The translations under genes were made by a program, and so were the position numbers. Positions 54,429 through 64,000 of a stretch of DNA of 64,000 nucleotides are shown in pieces (positions within the stretch are counted from its first letter, which is position 1; each line of letters begins with the position of its first letter). Under the pieces are notes generated by a model. It did no database searches and had not been told where the DNA came from. It saw nothing but the letters and a program-made list of their open reading frames with translations. Origin of the DNA: Rhizomys pruinosus (Eukaryota > Chordata > Mammalia > Rodentia > Spalacidae); contig VZQC01006589.1 in assembly GCA_009823505.1 (NCBI GenBank), forward strand, positions 4,162,766 to 4,226,765. Direction: 5' to 3'.

Positions 54429-57400
54429 TAGCCCCAGCTAGCCTTGGCACTCTGACAGAGATCTGCCTGCTTATATCTCCGTCCTAAGAGGGCGGTGACT
54501 GTGAAATGATTTTGTGTTCATCTCCAGGTAGGTCACCCTGCTAGCTTATTGTCACTTTGATTATTGAGTGCATTGCTTCATCTTCTTTATAGTTCGTTCA
54601 AGAGATTTCATGTTCTCTCTCCTTATATACTTCAAAACTTAATTATTCCGATGTCACATAGAGATTCTAGGTCTTAAAGACTTTTTTTCATGCTTGTTTC
54701 ATTGTTCCTGAATCACGCAGATTACTAATTGGTCCGGTGGCCCCCCCAATCGACCTCTATCTCTGCTTTATGGTTTTCTTTTCTTAATCTAGTAAATGAG
54801 GATTCTAAACAATAAATGACCACACGAAGGTGCCTTGTTGCCCATTGATAACATTGAAGTTGATAACCCCAGCAATACACAGAATGTCTCATACCCCAAC
54901 TTAGGTAATCTGGGTGCCGCATTTTGCCAAAAGTAATCTATGCCCCTACACCAATTCTCTGTGAAACGATGATCCCCAGAGATATGTCCACAAGAAAGTG
55001 ATGTGGCCCCACGAGTTGGAGAAAGCTGATCTACACGCAAGGGACGCGCACTAATGTATTTTGTATTTTCGTAATTTACTAGGAGTACCAGACTAAGGAT
55101 ACCACTGATAGGTCGTCAGACGATTCACCACCTTATGCTCATCCAGCCACGCACCATGACTGGACCATTCCAAACCTCCTTTCCGCAAGTTTTTGTTCCC
55201 TGCGCATATGGGAAACAGAGGGAGCAGACTCTAGTGGGTGAGAAGGAAACAGTCTTATTTCTTTGGAGTTGAAATGCTCATTTTGGAACTCTAGTCTCGT
55301 GATCCAGGTTTGCTTTCCCCTCGATTCTGCATTAAAGCTCTTCCCCAAATTTATTAAAGAGTAGTAACTACCCCCCTTTGTTAGGATAACTTAATCACAC
55401 AAAGCAAAGCTATTAGGAATGTACAGGCATGGATTCCACAGGCAGACCCAATTATTTTGTCAAGCTAAGCTGTGAGCAATAGACACAGATGCTTGGATGG
55501 TATGACAATCCACAAACTATGCGTCGGTTATCTTCTAAACACCGGGTGACAAGATGCCCTTGTTACTTGTGGCGTTCTAAGAGATCACCTAATGCCAGCA
55601 CTAGAGACCACATAACCTTATGTGGGCCCTCGCTGTCTCGAGTGTAATTTCCCGCTCCCATAGCGATGAGGAGCTAATAGCCAAAGAGCGAGACATAATG
55701 GGATACTATATGAAACATATAATTTGGGCTTGCGCAAACCTGTTGGCCGCTCCATTCAGCCATCCGATTGGCTTTCTCCTTCCCATGGGCGGTGTGCACG
55801 TGTTAGCTGAATATCTGACGTGCAATGGAGTCTTCTCGCTTGTCTCCAAGGGAGACCCCAATATTCTTTTTTGTAACACTATGTTCTATCTGTGCCTTTA
55901 GCTTGTCCCTGTTTTGAGAGATACTATGCTTCATCCCACTAAGCCATTTTTCGAGGCAAGTTGTACGCCCTATGAAGTGACGTCCTCACTTAGATTCATT
56001 TCCGCACCTGCGTCTACCAGACAGTCTTTTCGACAAAAGGGATTCTTTACTGTGCCCCTCTCTCTCATATGCAGCCTATATCCACTTATGACGGCAAACA
56101 GGCCTGTTATAATTTGGGGGAGGGCCGCGGGATTGAAATCACCCCTAGCGAAGCACTCACTAGGCAGAACTCAGCCTATAGTTCATGACATGCTGATGAT
56201 TTAGAGCGCAGCTTTCCTCTGGATTGAGTTAAACTACATATTTTTCTGTGAGCCTTACATTACCTGACAAAACTTATAAACTATCTTTAAACTAATTGAA
56301 TTATGGCTCTTAGAATAGAGAAAATACACCCTTTCAAAACCGCTTCCTATGCGTAATGCAATTCCAATTATAGAGCGTTTATGGCCGCTTATTATAAAGT
56401 ATCGCACTTGCCCAATTACTAGTTGTGCCCATGCGTTCTAGTTTACAAGTAGGGGATCTTGCAATTACTATATACCCATCAATGTTTTTCCTTCTTGCCC
56501 TTATAATAGAGCTGGTGACTCAGGTAAGAGCAAGCCGTTTCCACAGGCATCTGGAAGTAAAGTTGCCATTAGGGCCATTCTAACTAAACCAAGCAAACCC
56601 CAGACTATTTATTTTCAGTAAACGATGCCTCAGTGTCCTGTTCGACTCAGTGCCTAGTCTGGAGGTTTCTTCTTTCTTTATTGTTCTACCATGGGCCACC
56701 TCAACCTTTCCTCTGCTATGTTCGCAGTTCTGTCCTAGTTTCATCCTGCACCGGATAAAACATAGTTTGTATGTTTTCAGGCATTTAGAATTGATGCTAT
56801 CTTTTTCCCCACTGTGGGGAGAATCGACAAATCAAAGTCGTCACACTTCACCATGTGATTTAAGAGTCATCTCAGTCAGAAAAAAAAGGACCTGAAATAC
56901 TTTATTAATAGTATATTTCGACACACAAAGATACATGACACCTCGATTTGTGATCTTCCAGAAAATGGAGCTAGTCACCTCCTTCCACCCCTGTCTTTCC
57001 CTGTCGCTACCTAGTAGAGAACTGTTTTAGGCCCTCTCCTGTGTCATCCACCTTTCTCCCCTTCATTTAATGAAAGCTTATGCTTATGGCTCTGTCTCTT
57101 TATGTTGAGTGAGAGCGCTATACTTACAAGCTTTAACCATCTCATATGGGTCAAGTTGAAACACTAAAAGGCCTCAAACTCCTCCGTTCCTTATGTTAAT
57201 ATATTAGCCTTTCGGTCTCATTATTGAATTAATGTTCGTTTGTCTTATGCACCAGATCTCAGCTGCACGTTCCCAAAAGTCACTAGGTAATATCTATAGT
57301 ATGTTTATTTGAAGAGGCCAGCGTAGAGGTCGTTCCACGCATGCCCTTTCTCAATCGCCGCAGAGAGTGCAGGGTGGGATGGCTCTGGTTGGATGTTCCA

Positions 57401-60400
57401 GGGAAAGAGGCTCAGGTACTTGGTGATCACTAACAAGCATAGGCATAGTTGTTGTAACCAAGGGAGGGAGACGACAACGCCTGCAGCTTCACGGGCCATG
57501 TGGCCGATAGCTTCTGTTCAAGACAAGCAAAAACAAACAAATTTAATGTCTATTACTCTTCAATTCTGGCTTTCTGCATTTTTTAACCTTCTTTCGGTCT
57601 CTTACCTAATTGTGTATCTTAACACAAGTTTTTTCAACATGTGAAACATTCTATTTTAATTTTACTATAAAACATGAGAGATCTACGTACCCATGTTCCC
57701 GACTAACCATAATTCCCCGCCAATCTGACAGATGATAGCCATCGAGCCAAGTACAGCTCATTGCCAATCTGCCAACTTGCAAGTAGCCCTTTTATTCTCA
57801 CATACGACTCTCTCTTCAGCCTTTCCTCGACAGTAAATGCTCTAATGAGGAAAAGTTGAAGCGTTTTTTGGAGCATGAGGTTGTTGTTACTTGTGTGCTC
57901 TCAGTTCAGGATCTTTTGGCCATGGAGCTGGTCCTCTTCTGTATGTTTGTTTTGCGCGTGTCCGATGTTCTCACATGCCCATTACAGCATACAACTCCCC
58001 GAAATCTAACCTGCTTTCGACCCCAAAACGCCTGGAGTGACGGGGCCCTACAAAGAAATACTCCTATACACACTTAGATAAAATCTTTTTCTTCGGCATT
58101 TATGAAAATGAGGCCATTCTCCCGTCACATCAAATGGAAGGGAGACTATTATCATCCTATGTTAGTTAGACGTAAAATACTAGAGTTGGCTACTGTCTTA
58201 TTCACCAGGGACCTCTCGTTATAAGCTCAGCATCCGAGGAAATGTCTAGCGCTAACGCTCCTAGTGCATTTTCATCTCTTGCCATCACGCTCGTGCACTG
58301 ATTAATTCCTGGTTTCACTATTAACTGCTAAAAGAGTTAGAAACTCGAAATGGTGTAGTAAATGAACGAATTCTGACAATTTTCTTCTATCCACGTCATG
58401 GTCGCAGTGCTTTGTAAGGCAATACTCTTAGGTTGGTTTCTCAAAGTCCTCCTTGCTAATTGTGAACGCCAATCAGGCTCTCCAAGTCACGAAACACGGG
58501 CTGTGCATGTATCTCTTGCGGTGGGGTGAGTCTTGGCGGTACATGCCCAGGAGTGGTATGCTGGTCAGTGCCAAGTTTTATGTAGCTCCCATCAAGATCT
58601 TCAAAGGTGGTTCTGTGCTGTGTGTATCATCTATTTTATCTTATACTTTTTTTTTTTTATGGCCTCTTTCCATTGATTAGCTATGGTGCATAGGGTTCTC
58701 CCTTATTTAAGTCCCAGATGCTGGCCTGGTACCGAAATGCTCCTCACACTGTAGACCCAGAGCCAGTTGGCAGCCTTGATGTGTTACTGCAACCCTTCCC
58801 TCCAGTAAAGCACTACACACGGCACATTGACTGCCTCCTGCCAAGCGAAGCTACGAATAGTCCTTCTTTGCTCTTCCGTGGTATAGCTCTGGACGTAGGA
58901 TCTTTTCATGTCTATGATTAGAGAGAGTGAGTGAGGTAGTAGAACTCACATGTCTTTTCTAACAGAGTAGTTTGGGTTTGTGAATTGGTCTGCGTTGAAT
59001 TCCTCACTTGAATGATTACAGCCTTAATCCAATGTTGAACAGCAGTTCTGATCGCAATCCGCCACGTTTGTTTTACATAGCTACACATCCACGTCTAATT
59101 CCATTTTCATCAGACACGTATAGTCGAAGTTACTGACCGTCTGTTCAGCCTTTGTCTTTCGCTTGCTCACTTTTCGTTAACAACTTGGTGAAGACGTTCA
59201 CTCGCATGTCTCCTGCGCTAATAGGCCTATCTTTCATTTGTCGCTATACTCTCCCTTTTTTGTTTTATGGTCTCCGCCTATCGCTGTAGTGTATCACCTA
59301 ATCAAGAGCTAGTAAGTTTCCGGAATAGGGCTAGACACACTAGCTTGTCAATGTCCTTCATGAGAGTCGGAAATTTCCTTCATCTAGCAACTGAAATTTT
59401 TCTCGTGGGTTTTCTCTTCACTTCCCATTGATGCGATCTAACTGATGTTCGATGTTAGGCACAAAAGCGAAACGCGTAGTAGTACACCCTTCCATCTGAG
59501 AATGAGCTCTTTGCCAAGGACATAGATGTCAACTTGCCATGCTGACATGGATCCTATTAAATTTCTGCTGGTGGACAGTGAACTGCTTTTCTGAATTTAG
59601 GGTAAGTCTCTCTAGTAAAACACCCAATATCGCTATGTATACAATATGGTGAGTCCTGACTGCCTCACTTTTTTTCTACTACTCACCACTCTCTAGGTTT
59701 CGCGAAGTTTCTACTGCTTAATGGAGGTCTTTGTGTAATTCAACCTCGTGAGTTCATTGTAAGTGACAGTAGAAGCGAAGTTTAGGTGTCAGTGGTGTTG
59801 TATTATCTTTCAATGGCTCCTTCTACAAGGGTTGTGATCCATGTTTTTGCAATCTAGCGTGACTAATGCTCGAATAAGCTTTGCTCGTATGCGGTCTCAT
59901 TTGTTGGCTGTAAATCAAATAGCCACCCTTGTCAATAACAAAGATCAAGCGATAACAAACAACTTGTATAGGATCGTGCTATCAGCATCTATATGAGAGC
60001 ATATTCGTTTTGTTTCCAATGGTCACAGTTCTGTTCCTAGTGTTCCAGTACCAGCGCCAGTGTAGATTTATGAGTATAGGGTGCCTATAAACTGAAACGT
60101 ATTAAAGGAAAGTCTTGGTGTTACTAGCAGATTTGCAATTCCCCTCTGGCGCTCGGGTGGGTTGTAGGCGGCATTCGTTTGTAACAACAGGTCTCTCAGA
60201 GGATTGTTGTTGCTATTCGGGATCTTTGTTTATAGTTTACTATTCAAAATTAATATGAAACATTTTTGATTATACCAAGTCCTGATTGAGCAAACCATAT
60301 TGAAGGAATTTATGATTTTGCAGGAGATATGAAAAATTAGAATATAAAATGCTAAAGTACAAAAACGCAGATTTTCAGAAAGTAAAATAGGACATATTCT

Positions 60401-60899
60401 TATTATCAATGTTATTTCTCCCAATCCATGAGCACTGGTGTAGAGGTTTTGTATGCTCTATCATCTTTGACGTAACGTGTCCTAATCGCGCGTTGCTACA
60501 TTTCCTTTCCCCGTTTTGTTAAATAGGTGGATTACAATGCAATTGAGTTGTTTTGTAAAGGAGGCATGTGGCTCTGTAGTGGATCCAAGGTTTTTGGTTG
60601 GTCCTATCTTTTGGATGTCAGCGTATTGTGGCTTGTCCCTACGTTATAATCTTCATCAAACAGTTTGAGTAATCTCCCTAGATGCCGTACTTGTCGATGT
60701 TGAGAAGGTTTTAAAAATCTTGCTGGACAATATCGGTTCAACCCTCCCCACGTTGCTTTGATTTATTTTTTGCGCTTGCGTAAGTAAGGTGCCTAATTTG
60801 CAATATTTGTGAACAGTATTTTTATTATTTTTATGTTGAAAGTGTGTCTGAGTCTTTTTACTCGTGGTATATAACACTCGTTTCTGAGGTAGAGTGCAT

Positions 60900-61110
60900 A
60901 GTGCAGATGCCCTGATCTGTGCAAATGCCTGCGGAGCGATCTTGAAGATAGACGGATGTCGGTCGAATTCACCCTGGACTTTGTTGAGTTCTCTACCTGG
61001 ACCACTGCGAGTTTACGGAGATGGTTTCAGCCGCCATGTTCTCGAGTGACTGGGAATGTGTTACCCCGATGTCCTCTGCGAGCAAGCCCTTGTAGTCTGA
61101 TGACAAACAC
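60900..61110 (-). mobile_element. B2 SINE remnant, heavily corrupted
   Basis: The order CTGGACTTTGTTGAGTTCTC, TTTCAGCCGCCATG, GTCCTCTGCGAGCAAG follows antisense B2 only loosely. Confidence 0.5.
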
Positions 61111-64000
61111 TTAACTTCTAGCGCACTCATTCTAATCCCAGCACCTTCATAGGGTTGTTAGTCATCCCCATCAAATTGATTATTTACCCATATAAAGAAG
61201 TCTACCAAGTGTCTATATCACGGCACTATGCAAGCTTCACTTCATAAGAGGATGGTGCGTGAAGACTGCTGTTTGGCTATATTACTTCTTCTTATCGTGG
61301 AGTAACATAAATTGTGACCACTGAGCCTGGAATGTTTGTTATTCGCAAATCCCTTAATAAGTTAAGCAATTTCCATATCATCAGCAATTATTTTGGATAC
61401 TGCATATCGATCTGACTACCAATCCCTTTTTACCAATTAGGTGGCAATGCTGAGAGCCTTAAAAAATATCTCCGTTTTATTCGCCTTTACTTATTTTGCC
61501 TACCCTGTCATAGTAAGCGAATAGTCACAAGCACCTAATACTTATCGAAGCAAGGAAGTTGGACCGTGAAACAATGGCAGGCGCTATACTCTTGCTCCAA
61601 GAGTTATCCCTACCTGCTAAGAATGACAGCTGGTATGCGTTGCCGTGCGTGTCTAGCTCACGACTAAGGTTTAGGAGATATCGCACATTAGATAGCGACT
61701 GTGTAAGATATCACCTGAGCACTAAGAGTAGGCTTGCCACACTTTGAAGAAAGGATAGGGTGATCCCGTCGGAGGCAGATCCATCTAGAATTCACAACAT
61801 GAAAGCTTCATAAGAGGCATGAGAGGTATGCCTCCTTGATATTCATGTTAAACCGTTTTTCAGCACTAATTGAGATGATGGTGTGGTTTGTTGTCCTTCA
61901 GTCCATTTATAAGTGTGTTGTTTTGTGATGACTAGCCTCTTATTTGCCTAGTGTTATCACATATTCATTAGAACTCACGATCCCAATACCCTACCTTCTG
62001 GTATCTGAGATCCAATCGCTCGCTCTCATTAAATGATGATGAAGGTACATTACACGAATGAAATAGCCTGGTGTACATGATATGATAGATACCTCCAATC
62101 TTCCTCACAACATGTTAATACCCCTGCATAGAATTTGCTTTGGCACGTGCGTAATAGTCTTCTGAGGAGAAGCATGGGCTCATAATAAACGTATATCTCT
62201 CTATAATTCTTTTTAATTGGATCTTTGCCTAGTTTCTTCTTATGGGTAGTAGAATGAGCTCGCGAGCGCTTAATACGAGATGAGAATAGGAGTATATTTG
62301 GGACTTATACCTTAATTCTCGACGTCTGGAGTGCAAAGTTCGCGAATTAATAGTAAATGTAGTTCTAAATGACAATGTTCGGTAAGTAAATGGCGTTAAT
62401 TGGCTAGAGATCTTTTTATTGAAAATGTTTTACTACAGAATGTCTGCGTGAAACTGCGATCTGGGTCGCGAGAGAAGCTCTTCTTGTGTATACGTTGTGG
62501 GACGGCCATCTTCGATAATATTATACTTACAATCCTCTTATTCTTTCCATACTGTAAAAAGCCTTAGTCTAAAGCTTTGCATTGGTAAGGAGGATCTCAA
62601 TTAATCTTGCTCAATTGCGTCCGTTGCGCGTACATTCGCTCACAACCAAATATTTGTCTAGATAGTTTCATTCGTGCATCTTCCTTCTAAGAGGTTGTTC
62701 AGAACTTGGTTAGACATATAGAGTTTATGATATTAAGCCATTGATTTTCTGGCCATCTATAAGTTACGCTTATCGTTGTGATATTTCCTTCTCACTCACT
62801 AGGTGTAGATGAGATGTTTTAAGAATGTTGCTTCCCTTGCTTTTGTGTTACTGGGCGTAAGAGGGTCTCATTTGCTTTTGTTGTATTAGCTTCAAAAGAA
62901 GAAACACTTGTTTGGCTAATTGCCTCGTCAAGTTCGTGTAGTTTCTCGTATTGTATTTCTGTACAAATGGGGTCCTCTCGATCATTTCAAAATGGAGCAC
63001 ACATTTCTAGTGCGGATTCTTAATAATGAATTAACATCAAGTCTCTTTCCTGTCTGTTTTATAATTATTGTCTTTAGGGTAGTTATACCCTGTTTGTTGC
63101 CCTAACACTCAAGTGCCTCATATTATAGCTTCTCAGTGGCCGAATTACTATGATAATTCTTCAACGTTCTGATATCCTTCTTAAATAAACCTTGAGCAAT
63201 AATCTGGCTAAACAGTGTGAGGCAGCCACTGTCCATGCTTGAGTACGTTAATATGAATTTCCCATCCAGTTATCGTGACTGCTGTTTATTAAAAGGCGAC
63301 TCGTCTATTTGAGGGCCCTCACATACATAAGGTCTCAACAGCTGTATCGTTGCTTGAATCAACCTTATCGTATTGTCCATTGAGATCTATGTTTCAGGAG
63401 CTCAGTGTAATCGATTTTTATTGTTCTCTGTCTACTTATATGACTCTACCTTGCAAACCCCATTCAGTTTCAATCCTTCATATGAAGTAGATGAATGCTT
63501 CAGTACTAATTGTTCGTTTTGTGTGTAGAGAGGTTCAGGCAAGGGACATTAACGTCTCTGGTGTTAAGATTGTTCGAGACTTGTATTGAATCTGTGGTGC
63601 TCGAGCTCAGTCAATACGCATGTAGGAAATTATTCTTTCAAGCATCTAATATCATATGTAATTTATAGATGTGCTATTCTTTCTGTGCTTCCCAGATGTG
63701 TTCCGAGGAGGGTTCTTTGAGAAGAATCGTTCGTCTATTTTTATGTGTAGTGCTCAAATGACGCTAGAGTAAGCTTTGTATATTATAATCTTGAAGTAAC
63801 AATGGTGTAAACACTAGTTATCTATAATGAAGTAAGAAGGAAAAAAGATGGCTTTAGACGGATAAATGAGGTCCCTCTACATGAAGGGAATGCGTAGCCT
63901 TATGATCACAAATAAGAGTCCCATACTGAACAAGACTCTATCAGAAAAGTAGATCTGTGTTCTTTCTTTGCCTCATAATTCTCGGCTTTTCTATGATTCC

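Larger units (their letters stand above)
48800..64000. other. anomalous terminal tract, degraded rodent sequence, no genes called
   Basis: CpG is not depleted here. I counted 15 CpG in 50,041-50,640, against 2 in the clean unique stretch 27,541-28,140. Heavily corrupted SINEs are visible, for example antisense B2 at about 49,770-50,045, 52,020-52,200, 53,060-53,290, 54,050-54,330 and 60,900-61,110, and a B1 at about 49,580-49,735. Open frames are short and of random composition. Apart from these remnants, a possible L1-like stretch near 53,490-53,600 and one near 58,540-58,600, I see nothing. Confidence 0.8.

Noticed and set aside
55620..56204. Open frames of 93 and 96 codons in the terminal tract that at first looked like a foreign gene pair
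   Set aside because: The surrounding tract is corrupted rodent sequence with random-like composition; frames of this length are expected by chance and carry no domain I recognise.

Overview
The window is mammalian nuclear DNA from a muroid rodent. B1, B2 and ID-type SINEs fill most of the non-coding sequence. The dominant B2 form carries a tRNA-like head with A and B boxes and a tail running from the CTTCTGACCTCCGCGG segment to TACATTCATACACATA, unlike the common house-mouse B2 as I remember it, so a non-Mus muroid is likely. I cannot name the species.

The clean part (about 1-48,800) holds two minus-strand C2H2 zinc-finger genes of the cluster that lies at human 3p21.31. Znf502-like occupies 2,428-3,984: a 14-finger array whose N-terminal coding region is broken by frameshifts and a stop. 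Znf35 (mouse Zfp105) is intact. Its coding exons at 40,817-41,008, 39,415-39,559 and 24,305-25,548 join in phase to a 526-residue, 11-finger protein, with a CpG-island 5' exon at 44.3-44.6 kb. A second CpG-rich block at 19.28-19.63 kb looks like a minus-strand promoter and first exon, probably of the Znf502-like gene. The exon-like block at 18.42-18.88 kb next to it is unidentified. A decayed 5S rRNA pseudogene lies at about 23.97-24.06 kb.

The most unusual structures look like assembly artefacts rather than biology. (1) 32.4-37.8 kb is an error-rich reverse complement of the flanking sequence 29.0-32.4 plus 37.8-38.9 kb. (2) 10.12-11.43 kb is an error-rich direct copy of 8.82-10.12 kb. (3) 41.4-44.83 kb repeats 41.09-41.39 and 44.83-47.65 kb, so the Znf35 promoter exon appears twice. 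(4) Each of the four single N bases (5,925; 11,435; 33,548; 41,395) sits at or inside such a seam. (5) From about 48.8 kb to the end, rodent B1, B2 and perhaps L1 remnants are visible but heavily corrupted, and CpG is not depleted. This tract behaves like uncorrected long-read sequence and I call no genes in it.

I found no credible new biological system. What merits a second look is the assembly structure, the broken N-terminus of the Znf502-like gene, the unidentified exon-like block at 18.4-18.9 kb, and several well-preserved SINE insertion events.
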